Made by a program: the position numbers and the translations under genes. A DNA stretch of 64,000 nucleotides from Calliopum simillimum (lineage: Eukaryota > Arthropoda > Insecta > Diptera > Lauxaniidae), in NCBI GenBank assembly GCA_951812925.1, contig OX638372.1, forward strand, positions 71,193,407 through 71,257,406. The letters run 5' to 3'. Under the pieces are notes generated by a model, which had not been told where the DNA came from, searched no databases, and worked only from the letters and a program-made list of their open reading frames with translations. How positions within the stretch are numbered: the first letter of the stretch is position 1; each line of letters starts with the position of its first letter. Shown here piece by piece: positions 1 through 12,080 of this stretch.

Positions 1-680
1 ATAATTCAATGAAATTTGGTGCACTGCCTCCTCGTGGGATTAAAAATTAGTGAAATTGGTCAACGGCCACGCCTACCGCCCATACAAAAAATATATTCAA
101 AATTCAACTTTAAGAGTATTTTTCACGGCAGTGCAACCAAAATACACTTAAATACTATGAATTGTAAGCACAAGCTGTAAGCAAAAAATGAGCAAATTCG
201 GACAAGAGGGCGTGGCACCTCCCATTTAATAATCGAACTTAATTTTACTCAGCCACTAAAAGCTATAAGTGCAAGCTCTCGACAAAAACTTGATAAAATC
301 GGACAAGAGAGCGTGGCACCTCCCATATAAGCAAAATATTCAAAATGCTATACTGAAAGAGCTTTTTGAGATAATTCAATTAAATTTCACTCAAATACTT
401 AGGACCATAAATACACGCTCTGAGCTAAACTAGACGAACTCCAACAAGAGGGCGTGGCACCTCCCATGCAAAAAAAGCTTTAAACCGCCATACTGAAAGG
501 TTTTTTGCGAAAATCCCACTAAATTTCATTCAAATACTAAGAAATATAAATGCAAGCTCTGAGCAAAAACTGGGTGAATTCGAACAAGAGGGCGTGGCAC
601 CTCCCACAAGCAAAATTTTTAAAATACTGCAGTGTAGGGTATTTAGTGTTTGGCCAGGCCAAAGGTTACACCCTTACTAG
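1..680 (+). mobile_element. mini-me/DINE-like non-autonomous Helitron relative, 3' part (copy A)
   Basis: The 5' end lies outside the window. The body is an array of units carrying the landmark GAGGGCGTGGCACCTCCCAT at 206, 307, 448 and 588, so the period is about 140 bp with one shorter unit. The end carries a palindrome TTTGGCCAGGCCAAA followed by CTAG and a T, the 3' signature expected of Helitrons (hairpin, then CTRR, insertion before T). Copies at 19821, 21925 (reverse) and 22959 show the missing 5' part: a (TA)n run, a conserved core, then GTCY-like repeats, the arrangement described for dipteran mini-me elements. The family name is inferred from that arrangement. No coding capacity is seen. 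Confidence 0.75.
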
Positions 681-715
681 TTTCATTTTAGTATCGTTGG
701 TATTTTAAGAAATAA

Positions 716-887
716 CCAGTATGCAACGCTGAGTTTTTCCAATACCGATGACATTTCGCTCAAAAAAACATGGCAACGCTGAATTTTTCCAATATCACTG
801 GCATTTTGCGCAAAAACCAGTTTGCAACGCTGACTTTTTCCAATTCCGTTCACATTTTGCACAAAAAATAACACATGGCAACGCTGT
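716..887. repeat. Tandem array of about 50-bp units
   Basis: The landmark GCAACGCTG recurs at 723, 773, 824 and 878, each followed by TTTTTCCAAT and a GACATTTTGC-like stretch. The minus strand stays open through the array only because the unit lacks stops, giving a repetitive peptide that is not a gene. An inverted copy of the unit lies at 2840-2907. Confidence 0.8.
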
Positions 888-898
888 TTTTTTTTTTA

Positions 899-970
899 CA
901 ACAATATTACAGTAACAACAACAACAACAACAATATTACAACAACAACAACAATATTACAACAACAACAC
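899..970. repeat. ACA/CAA microsatellite
   Basis: Runs of ACA interrupted by ATATTACA abut the terminal inverted repeat of the next element. CAA-type runs also mark several foldback centres and LINE tails further along the window. Confidence 0.85.
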
Positions 971-977
971 CAGTTCA

Positions 978-2095
978 GGGGGTCGATTCTGGTTCAGTGA
1001 AAAGTCGAAGTGAAAAGATTTTTTATCACTTCACCGTAAAAGCGATTCTTGTTGTTTAATATTTTTAAAAATGTGAAAAGTTTTTTTACACCTCAAGAAA
1101 AAGTTTTCACTGACAAATTCGACAGTGATAAAAATTTAATTTAATGAAAAACAAACATAAACAAATAAAAAAAAATATTTCAAATGCGGTTTCCTATAAA
1201 ACATTAACAATAAGTTGATGTAAATGGTCGGAAATTGAAGGAGCTCAATCAGATGGATAAATTTAAAATTGCAAAATATAAGGAATTTTCTGCCCACGAC
1301 CCCGATTAATTCTATATTCGTTTCGCTTCAATTTAACGCCGCGTATTCCATCGCAGTCCATTTTTAGTTGGTTCAATTAAAAAACTAGAGTTCGTTTTGA
1401 CCACCTAAAGCAAGTGGACAGCGTGATTTAGATCGGATCACAAATCAGACAGTCTGTCTTTTGTAGACTCTGAAACTATCCGCCTGAATTTGAATTTCAA
1501 TCACACTTCGACCCCAACTATTATCTGTACCAAGTTTCATTCTCTTAGCCAGAACCATGTGGCCGTAATCGACGTTTATTTGTATTCTAAAAATCAATTT
1601 CGACCAAGGGGAAAAGAGTAATTTAAAAGCTTTTCATTAGCATTTATGTATTTGTCAGCACCAAGCACTTACGATACATAAGAAGCATCGTTTCATTGTA
1701 TGCGCTAGGGAGTAAGCGCTTACTTCTGCTTAACTAAAAAGAGGTAAGCGTTAATTATTAAAAAAAAAAAAAATAAAAAAAATAACTGTCCCCCATTGGG
1801 ATTGAACTCCTAACACAATGCTCCGAAATATTAAAATAGCAAACCCTCTTTCACATCAGCTACAGAATCTCATTACGTATGAGTATAAAATTTGTATTTT
1901 AAATAAAACTATTTGTCAGCTAGAGAATGTCAGTTAATTTTCACACACCACATTGAAAATTTTATTCAACTCGCTTTTTTCACTTTGTAAACCAGAATTG
2001 CTTCAATCGATGAAGTGAAGTGAAAAGATTCGGTGAAAATGAAAGTGATAAATTTTTTTACACTTCACAGTTTCACTGAACCAGAATCGACCCCC
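978..2095. mobile_element. Non-autonomous TIR DNA transposon of 1.1 kb
   Basis: The left end GGGGGTCGATTCTGGTTCAG is mirrored exactly at the right end (2076-2095). The inverted similarity continues inward through the motif AGTGAAGTGAAAAGATT on both sides. No transposase is recognisable inside, and no clear target-site duplication is visible. The superfamily cannot be assigned from the ends alone. It contains a tRNA-like stretch (separate entry). Confidence 0.75.
1775..1880 (-). ncRNA. Possible tRNA-derived (SINE-like) remnant
   Basis: On the minus strand a TAGCTGATGTG stretch resembling a pol III A box is followed about 45 bases later by GAGTTCAATCCC, which resembles a B box (T arm). A run of T residues follows shortly after, as a pol III terminator would. 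The acceptor stem does not pair convincingly and no clear anticodon arm was verified, so this is a tRNA-like relict at best. Chance resemblance is the alternative. Confidence 0.3.
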
Positions 2096-2214
2096 AGATT
2101 AACCTTTCTTATCATTACAAAATTTGAGAACTTGTTTAAAAATCATTCCAAGAATTAAAAATTGTTATTAAAAATTTCGCGCAAAATTTGTTGTAGGTAT
2201 TTGTTTCGAAAAAT

Positions 2215-2400
2215 CGTCATATCTCAAAAACTATGCATCTGATTGAAAAATTATGTAGCACATTTTTAGAGGTTATTAGAATACCTGACATATGACACCA
2301 ATGTTTTCCAAATCTATCCAGGGGTTCCCAACTTATAGCTGTTTTCATAGAAGAAATATCCTGACCTTACGAAACCAGATCTTGCCGACACTTTTTGATT
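2215..2400 (-). repeat. Foldback arm module, isolated fragment
   Basis: The stretch contains CATATGACACCAATG, ATCCAGGGGTTCCCAACTTA and CTGACCTTACG in the same order as the arms of the foldbacks at 43735-45020 and 52080-54001. A second, more decayed piece lies at about 2640-2760. No partner arm is visible beside it. Confidence 0.65.
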
Positions 2401-3102
2401 AAATATTCTTTCTTAGAATTAAGAACTTAATAATAAAAAATTAGTTTCAGAACTTTAGCGATTTTATCCGTAAACGAAACATGAGCCAAAAAATTTTCTG
2501 GAAGGGAAAAATTCACTGGAAAAATAAGGCAATCGGCAATAGTTTGTGCGTTTATTGCAAAAATTTACTCCCCAACTTTTTGCTAGGGAATAATAATGTA
2601 TAAATGAATAATTATAAATAACGTTTGAAAAACTAAAAACTTAAGTACAACAATTTTATAGCTTATTGAAATAGCTTTCATATGGCACTAAAATTTTTGA
2701 TATCCATGCAAGCGTTTCCAGCTTATACCGGTTCTACTAAAACTACTTTTCACTTCGACATTTTTTTTTAGTGAACTGTTTGGTGCCAACTTTTGATTTT
2801 GAAAATCCACTAAAACAGAAAAAAGGCAATTATTATTGGAAGAAAAAGTCAGCGTTGCAAACTGGTTTTTGCGCAAAATGGCATTGATATTAGAAAAACT
2901 CCGCGTTTTTTTTTTTTGTACAAAATGTTATCAGTATTTCACTTTAAAATCGTGTTTGGCTCTATTAATACTTTGTATCGCTCTGATATTTAGCAGCACT
3001 GTAAGAATGAAGGAAAGACGAAACTCAAAAAAGTTAACCGTTAAGACGGTTAAAAGTGACCGAAGAGTGCAACTATATAAATTTTAACTTTAATTTTTAA
3101 TG

Positions 3103-4194
3103 TACAGTGTCGGCCAAAACCTAAGCACCCCCTAAAGAAATTTTTTCTTATATCAAATTTTTTTGAGAAAACGACGTTATTGAGTTAGTTTATGTGTTTA
3201 TTTTATTTATTTATACGTTAATTATTGACAAACAAGGACTTAAAAAAATCAGGATTTTATAAATTAAGAGTTAACATTTAATAAACATTAAAATTTAGAA
3301 ACTTCATCGGACAAAACTACAGCACCCCCTTCTTAACATTTAATAAAAACTTTTAAAATTAATATTTAGTTGAAAACCCTTTATACTGGGTAAGATTAGT
3401 ACATCTTTAAAGCATAGAGGATATTATATTATTAATTATATCCTTCGATATCCCTTCCTAAGGCGACTTTCGAAGCTTCAAAGAGATTTTTCTTGGTTTT
3501 GCAATTTTCCTTGTAGATTTACGTGTTAACGATCTCCCAGAGGTTCTCAATGGGATTCAAATCTGGAGACTGGTCTGGCCAACCAAGGACTTGCATCCCA
3601 TTGCTCTGAAACCAGGCTTTACAAACTTAAGCGGTATGTGCTTGGATCGTTGTCCTGTTGGAACCTCCATTTAAGTGGCATATCTTGATCCGCATTAAGC
3701 AGCATCACATCATTTGGTATGTCAAAGTACATAAAACAATCCATAATTCCTTTAGTCTAGAGAATTAACCCACTCCCTTTCCCAGAGAAATAACCACAGA
3801 CCATTGAACTCCATCCTCCGTGCTTAACAGAGGCTTTGCAAAACTTTGGTTTCAATCTTTTTCCTTTTGGTCTGTGTACTCGCCTTAATTCACCCGAACC
3901 TTTGATATCATGCTACGAACCCAAGTCCTACGCATCCAAGTAAAAGTTTTTATTAAATGTTAAGAAAGGGGTGCTTTAGTTTTGTCCGATGAAGTTTCTA
4001 AATTTTAATGTTTATTAAATGTTAACTCTTAATTTATAAAACCCTGAATTTTTTAAGTCCTTGTTTGTCAATAATTAACGTATAAATAAATAAAATAAAC
4101 ACATAAACTAACTCAATAATGTCGTTTTCTCGAAAAAAATTTGATATAAGAAAAAACTTCTTTAGGGGGTGCTTAGGTTTTGGCCGACACTGTA
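3103..4194. mobile_element. Tc1-like DNA transposon, internally decayed
   Basis: Long terminal inverted repeats begin CAGTGTCGGCCAAAACCTAAG and run about 230 bp on each side, flanked by TA dinucleotides, the Tc1/mariner target duplication. The body carries a transposase relict on the minus strand. A subterminal repeat with the motif CACCCCCTTCTTAAC occurs inside both arms. The element is about 1.09 kb, shorter than a full Tc1 of about 1.6 kb, so part of the gene has been lost. Confidence 0.92.
3395..3935 (-). pseudogene. Tc1-family transposase fossil, C-terminal half
   Basis: The minus strand reads [20 protein letters not shown] followed by IENLWEIV near 3525-3625. This is the Tc1/mariner DDE signature with the last catalytic acidic residue in the IENLW context. 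Further upstream in the same direction it reads FQQDNDPS, the block around the second aspartate in Tc1 transposases (normally QDNDPKH). Stops and frame changes separate the blocks, and the N-terminal DNA-binding domain is missing, so it cannot encode a working enzyme. It sits between the TIRs of the Tc1-like element. Confidence 0.92.
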
Positions 4195-4210
4195 TATATA
4201 AAATAAATGA

Positions 4211-4442
4211 TATGAGCCGTTTATTTTGAAAGTGGCCTAGGTCCATTTCGGAGCAAAAGTAATGTCATAATATAAATTAGCTGGCATTTTGTGCAGAACG
4301 AATAAAATTGAATTCTGTCTTTACAGCGTTACGTTTAAAAAATAGTATAGGGCAAAAAACCGATTATTACGGCACATAATGTGAATGACATTATTTTTGC
4401 CCCGAAATGGACTTAGGTCACTTTCAAAATAAATGGCTCATA
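4211..4442. mobile_element. MITE with TATGAGCC termini
   Basis: Arms of about 59 bp begin TATGAGCCGTTTATTTTG and are mirrored at the right end, with GGTCCATTTCGG and GTAATGTCAT landmarks. The interior carries an AAATTGAATTCTGTC core that is related to the interiors of two other inverted-repeat elements here (11391-11654 and 18111-19592) whose termini differ. A half copy lies at 62109-62162. Confidence 0.8.
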
Positions 4443-4871
4443 TATATTGTTTGGTCCTATCAATTTTTTGCTGAGTGTATGTGCATAATCTAACTAAATA
4501 ATCTGTTTTATGTATTGAATGAGAGAGAGAATTCACTTGTACGCTAAGGCTTTGCCAGAAGGTGGTTGTACGAGTACTGCTTTTGTTTTATAAAACTTAG
4601 ACGCAAATGCTTTTGGCGGCTTCTAAAAAATATAATAAGCTGTCACTGGTATGAATTTGACACAGCTGTCTTTATCGGTTTGTCAGATAAATCGCCTAAC
4701 CCATTACATACTCAGTTTTTTAGTCAATTTTTGTAAAACCTTTTTTTTTATATATGTATATAAAAACCATGTGAAGATCATTTGGTAACTGAATTTCGAC
4801 CCTGAAAATCGATTAGCTCGTTGACCGATTTAAAAAAAAACTTTTTCTGTTCATTTGGACCCCAGTTAATA

Positions 4872-6559
4872 TCTATACTATTTATATAAAATTGCTTATA
4901 TGAAAACCCTATGTAACGATTTAGTGCAAAATATACCCAACCGATTTTAATAATTTTTTTTTTAAAACGTTCTACGTGTAAAAAGGAACGGGATTGTATA
5001 CTTATTTTTTTGGTTTTTTATAAGATAAACCATTTTTTTTTAGTATGAAGTTGTTGAAAAAAAATATTCAATGCTTGCATGAAAATGATCGTTTGCATTT
5101 CAGTCGCTATAGCTTGCTGCGCCATGAGTTATGTGTTGTTTGTTATCTTTTCCGTCTCTTTCATTTATTTTTTTTTTTATTCTTGATGTTGTGTTATTGA
5201 TGAGAGCAAAAATGAGAGTGATTTCGTCAGTGATGCCAACTCAATATTTTCAATATTTTTGGACTTTTAACGATGTTTTTCAATATTTTTCAATTCTTTT
5301 TGACTTTTTTAATTCTTTTTGACTTTTCTCGATATTTTGCATGTTTTTCGAAACACTTGGACTTTGACCGATTTCTTCGATGTACATATTTTCGAAACTT
5401 TTGATTTTGTTTCGATATATTGGATGTTTTGTTTTTAGACTTTTACCGATTTCTTCAATGTGTTTCAATATTTTTCAAAACTTTTGGGCTTTTATCGATA
5501 TTTTGGATGGTTTTCGATAAACTTAGACTTCTGCTGATTTTTTCGATGTGTTTCAATATTTTTCAAAACATTCGGACTTTTACCGATATATTGGATGTTT
5601 TTCGACATTTTTGGACTTTAACCGATATTTTGGATGTTTTTCTATAAACTTGGACTTTACCGATTTCTTCGTTGTGTTTCAATATTTTCCGAAACTTTTG
5701 GACCCTTTTGAATATTTGGACTTTCACGGATTTCTTCAATGTTTTCCAATAATTTTGGACTTTTACCGATATGTAGGATATTTTTCGACATTTTTGGACT
5801 TTTACCGCTATTTTGTACGTTTTTCGAAAAATTTTTTTTTTATTTCACTATTTTTCGAAACTTTTGAACTTCTTTCGACACATGTATTGGATGTTTTTCG
5901 ATATATGTATTTGAACTGTTACCGATATATAGGATGTTTTTTGATAAATTTGGACTTTATCCGATTTCTTGGATCTTTTTCGCTTTATTTGGACTTTTAC
6001 TGATTTTTTTATATATAGTATTTATTGATTTGAATCGTTCGCATAGAAAAACTTAGTCTTTAACATGCCACTTATCATAATAATAAAATCAAGTATTATT
6101 ATTATTATTTTTTCGATGTTTCCCAATACTTTTGGACATATACCGATATTTTAGATGTTTTTCAATATTTTTCGAAACTTTTGGACTTTTTCCGATATTT
6201 TGGATGTTTTTCGTTATATTTGGACTTTTACCTATACTGTAGATGTTTTTCTATACTTTTAGACTTTTACCGATATTTTAAATGTTTTTCGATACATTTG
6301 GGCTTTTACCGATTTCTTCGGTGTATTTCGATGCTTTTGGACATTTACCGATATTTTGGACGTTTTTCCATTAACTTGAACTCTTACCGATTTCTTCAAT
6401 GTATTTTTTAATATTTTGCGATACTTTTGGAATTTTACCGAATAAATAATCTCTTTGTGGCACATTGTTTTAAAAAATAAAAAAAAATTTTCGTTATTAG
6501 CTTTTTTGTGCAATCTGGCTTTTTATTATAACCCGTGCAACGCCGGGTAAAACAGCTAG
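4872..6559 (+). mobile_element. Non-autonomous Helitron (1.7 kb)
   Basis: The 5' end TCTATACTATTTATATAAAA follows an A at 4871. The 3' end shows the stem CCCGTGCAACGCCGGG, then TAAAACAG and CTAG at 6556-6559, followed by T. Insertion between A and T, a 5' TC, a 3' hairpin and CTAG are the Helitron hallmarks. No Rep/helicase gene is present. Most of the interior is a degenerate minisatellite (separate entry), so mobilisation would need a partner element. Confidence 0.88.
5240..6440 (+). repeat. Degenerate minisatellite inside the Helitron
   Basis: The phrase GGACTTTTACCGATATTTTGG followed by ATGTTTTTCGATA recurs more than fifteen times with variable length, interrupted by about 100 bp of unrelated sequence near 6005-6110. 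Because the unit lacks stops in one frame, three long apparent reading frames appear (5420-5647, 5548-6003, 6181-6411) encoding repetitive FLDFYRYFGCFS-like peptides. These are a by-product of the repeat; no start context, homology or splice structure supports a gene. Confidence 0.85.
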
Positions 6560-6629
6560 TCTTTTCATAAAAAGCATGGAGTGGGACTGCTTCGAGGTAG
6601 GAAGCGATTTATTTGAAAACCCGGACCAG

Positions 6630-7740
6630 CTGGTTTGGTCACAAACTATAGATGAATAAATGTGGGATTTCATTCAAATAATAATAAACGTTTTTAGATG
6701 TTGGTAATACATACGACTTAAATGGATTCAAACTTAATTTATTTTGTTTGGCCCAAATACCAATGTAAGAAAGATCTTCACTTACTCTACAGCAAAGATC
6801 TTCAATAAGACCAACGGGTCTAGACAAATTACGCTGTAAATTATCAGCATTCGCATGTATATTATCATTTTTCCCATATGGAAAAATATCACATTTACAA
6901 ATATTGTGTATAGAAAAGGAGGCAATACTGACCCTTGAGAAACTCCACAGGTGACGGCTTTAAATGTTGAGTATTTCCGATCAATTTTGACACTCTGATC
7001 GGTTAGATAACTCTTTAAGAACTGGTGCGCTGTATCTGAAAATCCAAAATAATTTTTTAGCTTTTTGCAAAGCATGATTTACATTGTCAATGTCACTTAA
7101 GAAAAGTCTAAAAGGCTTAGTTAGTTGTTCATCATCATAAGCTATTGGAATAAAATTTTAATTATTGCTATAGAACAGCTGTGGCCCGGACGGAAACCCG
7201 ACTGATATTTGGAAAAAAGTTTATGTCTGATCGGCCATCATGGACTCACATATATTTGAAACGGATGAAAGTACACTTATTGGCCTATAGTCACAAGGAT
7301 ATAACGCAGTTGATTTCTTAACAACAGCAATGATTGTTGCTTTCTCCATATTTTAGGAAAACATGAGCTTGTGTATATTTTATATATAAATATATATTTC
7401 GGCTTCTCCAGTAGTATTAGACTTGATACTATTTACACTCCCAACATCGGCTACTGAATATGTTGTTTTTTTACAGATGTCGCTTGCAGAGTTTATGGTT
7501 CAGAAGTAGAACTAATGATCACATACTCATTAAAAACGTCAGGGGTCAATTTCACAATGCCTATTTCTCTTAAATTTTTCCAAAGTTCCTTAGGTTGCAT
7601 TGACGTATTTAGCTTAGGCAAATAGAATTTCTGATCTAAGACTGAATTAAAAAAATAAATTACCAATTTTGGTGCAATCGTTACAAAAGGGCAACTTTTC
7701 CAACAATTTAAATTTATATAAAAAAAAAGAGTAAACAATC
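6630..7740 (-). pseudogene. Non-LTR retrotransposon reverse-transcriptase relict
   Basis: On the minus strand three blocks of a LINE reverse transcriptase are readable in shifted frames: LYPCDYRPISVLSSVSNIYE around 7230-7340, AHQFLKSYLTDQ with CGVSQGSVLP (normally GVPQGSVLGP) around 6900-7030, and an IGIWAKQNKLSLNPFKS-like block after the lost YADD at about 6690-6760. A more N-terminal block, WKNLREIG, lies near 7560. Frameshifts and stops show it is dead. The block order and sequence suggest a Jockey-like clade, which is inference. Confidence 0.85.
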
Positions 7741-7849
7741 ATATGCATAAGAAAAATGAAGAACAATGGTAACTGCAAAAAAAAAAAAAAAAACATTACG
7801 TTTTTAACGTAAATGACGACAAAAACTGGGACTGCGTTCGGGGTCAATC

Positions 7850-8670
7850 TTAGATGGAAAGTCTACTTGAATTAAAATCCTAGATGTTCGTTTTCGCGAG
7901 ATACATTGCGGTACTAACGGTACTTTGTAGAAATAAAACGCTTGAAGCATTTTTAGTTAGGTTTTTTTGTCTGGTTCACTAGATTAGATGCACCTAGTAT
8001 TATTTCATTATTTGAGGGGTGAAAGAGTTAATTAAGGGTTTTTTTTTACAAAGGTTTTGTCGCGAGCTAACAATTCCAAAAAATTGTTGAAATTGGGAAA
8101 AGGAATCTTACAGGCATTTTACGGCATTTTGCGCTGACAGACTTTCTAACCGCCAAAAAAATTGGTCGAAGACCAAATGCTGTTGACCATTATGTGAGGC
8201 CGAGTGAACCATGTGGTAAAAACTATAAAGGCCATACAAAATCTTGAGGATAGCATCCAACTCTGCCACTTCTATTGGGAAAATAAAAATAAATCGCAAA
8301 AGAACATTCTGCAAATCAATTGTTCGACGTGCAATATTAAAAGCACTGCACTTGAAATTAAAAAAAACACCACCAATTTTTGCTAGCTCAAACACAGTGG
8401 ATATTTTTCGGTCTTTCGTTTTGTCTGTGACCGAGAACAGACGTGCTCTCGGGTGTAATCGTTCGCGTGTGTCTTAAAGTTAGACCCGTTACACGTGTTT
8501 TTTCAAGGCGCGTGTATCGTACAAAACCTAATTATAGGTTAAAAAGAAAAATCAATTTCAGTCAGACTGAAAATTTCGATATATAATAATTTTATAAGTC
8601 TGTAAAGACGCTACGCTGAGAGCTGTGATAAAAACCTAGTGTTTACGGCAGCTCTCGTTATTAGGGACCT
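7850..8670. other. Unassigned stretch
   Basis: Small frames exist on both strands (8108-8395 minus, 8244-8477 plus) but neither matches a family I recognise and they overlap antisense. No repeat partner was found within the window. It may be an old transposon relict inside the presumed Dbp80 intron. Confidence 0.4.
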
Positions 8671-8684
8671 ATGTTACTCGTAAT

Positions 8685-8740
8685 TTGGCCCTATGCTCCT
8701 CCTAGGAGTTAAAGGAGAATACATACATACATACATACAT
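8685..8740 (+). mobile_element. Extremely 5'-truncated LINE tail with target-site duplication
   Basis: A 56-bp segment ending in a (CATA)n tail is flanked by exact 12-bp direct repeats GTTACTCGTAAT at 8673-8684 and 8741-8752. A microsatellite tail plus a long duplication is typical of target-primed retrotransposition that copied only the last bases of the RNA. The source LINE is not identified. Confidence 0.75.
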
Positions 8741-8869
8741 GTTACTCGTAATGAGTAGCATATTCGAAGAAGAAGACAGAGGATATTATTACACATTCTA
8801 TCCGAAAAATATTGCCTCTAATCAAGTGAACCGTACTGTGTTGCATTTTACAAATTTTTTTTTTTTTTT

Positions 8870-10292
<1,423 letters not shown>

Positions 10293-10357
10293 ATGTAACA
10301 ACTTCAAATTTTCGGTATACTTCAGTTTATTTAAGTTTTAGTTATACAAATATTAGA

Positions 10358-10363
10358 AATAAA
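10358..10363 (+). promoter_or_regulatory. Polyadenylation signal of Dbp80
   Basis: AATAAA lies 66 bases past the helicase stop codon in an AT-rich 3' untranslated region. It is the only canonical hexamer on the plus strand between the two convergent stop codons that I see. Confidence 0.7.
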
Positions 10364-10393
10364 CTTAACGTTTTGAATTTAGAAGTATTATGT

Positions 10394-10399
10394 TTTATT
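10394..10399 (-). promoter_or_regulatory. Polyadenylation signal of the TMEM203 gene
   Basis: AATAAA on the minus strand (TTTATT on plus) lies 24 bases past the TMEM203 stop codon. It is only about 30 bases from the Dbp80 signal, so the two transcripts probably overlap at their 3' ends. Confidence 0.6.
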
Positions 10400-10422
10400 A
10401 ATCTGTACATATATTAATTATT

Positions 10423-10842
10423 TTACACTGAGTTGGGTAATTGGCAAGCACGAACAGCAATTAGTTGAAGCAAAACAAATATTGGTGAAAATACTTCGCT
10501 GTATTCCAAGCCCGTTTGCCCCGATAATTTCAAACAAAGTAGATATTTGAAAATTGCTATTAAAACTATAAAATACGTGCTCCACATTAAGCGATGTAAT
10601 GATCTCCTTTTATTTTCTGATTCGGAATACATTCGAATTCCAACTATGATACAAAAATATGCATTGCATATATCCGTACAATATAAAGGACTAAATATTG
10701 TAAACCAATCAACAGCATCATCCAAGGTTTTATTCAATTTAAAAGACATTGTTATTGAAAAAACCAGTAGTCCGCATAAATTTATTAAAATCTCAAATTC
10801 AGTAAGTCCTAACCAACGCACCAATTCTGATAGTTTGAACAT
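10423..10842 (-). CDS. Tmem203: Transmembrane protein 203 homologue
   Basis: The gene encodes a single-exon protein of 139 residues, close to the 136 residues of human TMEM203. It opens MFKLSELVRWLGLTEFEIL, like the family start with its ELVxWLG motif, and ends SPIFVLLQLIAVRACQLPNS, like the family PLFILLQLLxIRAC tail. Four hydrophobic segments are visible at about residues 15-35, 50-70, 83-105 and 115-132, consistent with a small multi-pass membrane protein. Family members reside in the endoplasmic reticulum, and the mammalian protein is linked to calcium homeostasis and STING signalling; the insect role is not known to me. The start is the first ATG after an upstream stop. It converges on Dbp80 with 130 bases between stop codons. 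There is no frameshift or stop, so it is probably functional. Confidence 0.93.
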   Translation of the reverse strand: MFKLSELVRWLGLTEFEILINLCGLLVFSITMSFKLNKTLDDAVDWFTIFSPLYCTDICNAYFCIIVGIRMYSESENKRRSLHRLMWSTYFIVLIAIFKYLLCLKLSGQTGLEYSEVFSPIFVLLQLIAVRACQLPNSV

Positions 10843-10929
10843 AGCGTTTTACACGGTTTCCGTATCAATGTCAAGTAACGTATTTCTGGAAATTTTAATA
10901 TGCACTGCAGAACTCTTACGGTGGTGAAG

Positions 10930-11344
10930 CGCTAATTCGTCGGCATCAAAAAGTGGAAGTAATTCATCTGAAAGAAAAAATAAATTCATAAGCGTTTAAA
11001 TAAGCTTCGCAAAATATGCTCTTAGAAAAAAAAATGTTCAAAATACCCCCGATTACTATAAAAATATTTTGAATTTTCGACAAATAAACGTAATTCACAC
11101 ATGAATCGGCAAATGCAAAAAGGCGCACAGTGGCGACATCTGGCGTTTCTCGTTGCAAAAATCATAACTTCTGAACCAATTGAGATATCTCCATGATTTT
11201 TTCTGTAAAAATTTGTTTTGTCCTTGTTGGGGATATGACGTAAAGGACCTTTACCATATGGTTACCCTGGGCTTAACATAGGTTTTTTCGATTCCCAAAG
11301 AAACGTTACCGTATGATCACGCTGGGCCAAATACAGGCAGTATG
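10930..11344. other. Intergenic stretch upstream of TMEM203, no gene seen
   Basis: AT-rich sequence with a few GTTACC-like repeats near 11255-11320. The minus-strand frame at 10964-11158 has no recognisable domain. The promoter of the TMEM203 gene should lie at the left edge, but no clear core element was identified. Confidence 0.4.
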
Positions 11345-11690
11345 TACAGTATTGGCCAAAACTTCAGCACCCCCTAAATAAATTTATCATATATGAGGAG
11401 TTTTTTTTTCAAAAGGGCTTATAACCAAAACGAGGCAAAAGTAGTATCATAATATTAATTGCCTGATACTTTTTTATAAATAAATAAAATTGGGTTCTTT
11501 TTTCACGAAAAATTTACCTGATGGCTTGAAATCAATTCTATTTAGTTAAAAAAATTAGATTTATCCACTAATCAATTACTATGCAAATAATGTATATGAC
11601 ATTACTTTTGCCTCGTTTTGGTTATAAGCCCTTTTGAAAAAACACTCCTCATATCAAAATTTTTTTTGAGCAGATAATATGCGCATTAAC
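11345..11690. mobile_element. Tc1-like terminal repeat relict split by a MITE
   Basis: TACAGTATTGGCCAAAAC followed by CAGCACCCCCTAAA resembles the terminus of the Tc1-like element at 3103. The interior of that terminus (ATATCAAATTTTTTTTGAG) resumes at 11653 after the MITE. The opposite end and any transposase are missing. Confidence 0.7.
11391..11654. mobile_element. MITE with ATATGAGGAG termini
   Basis: Arms of about 60 bp run ATATGAGGAGTTTTTTTTTC then AAAAGGGCTTATAACC and are mirrored at the right end. The core AAATTGGGTTCTTTTTTCACG followed by TTACCTGATGGCTTGAAATC is shared with the MITE at 4211 and the palindrome at 18111, although the terminal repeats differ. It is inserted in a Tc1-like terminal repeat. 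Confidence 0.8.
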
Positions 11691-12080
11691 ATCAGCTCTT
11701 TAGATGAGAAAAGGAAGCGCTACCTATAGCACAGAAAATATGCGCATCAAAAACAGCTCTTTAGATGCGAGAAGGACGCGCATCGCTTTTGCATCTTGGG
11801 GATGCGCATCGAAATTTTCTGTTGGGAGATGATTCTTCATAACATCTATGCACTTGATTTTGCATTTGCCACTGTTGTTTTTGTAATTGCTTTAAAATTC
11901 CAGTTATATGCTTGGTTGGTAAACCTATGTTAAAAAACTGTGTTGCAAAAACAAAACAAAAAAAAAAAGGTCTGCAAAAATGTAAACGATGGGCGCAGCC
12001 ATCATTAATATTTTTGGTTCTTGCACTAATACATACACGCACACACACATGCGACGATCAAATTGCAATGATCCCTGTAC

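Noticed and set aside
5420..6411. Three overlapping long reading frames with FLDFYRYFGCFS-like peptides
   Set aside because: They translate a degenerate minisatellite inside a Helitron; the period explains the openness, and there is no start context, intron or homology.
8108..8477. Overlapping 95- and 77-codon frames as a gene
   Set aside because: They are antisense to each other and neither shows a domain or splice context that I recognise.
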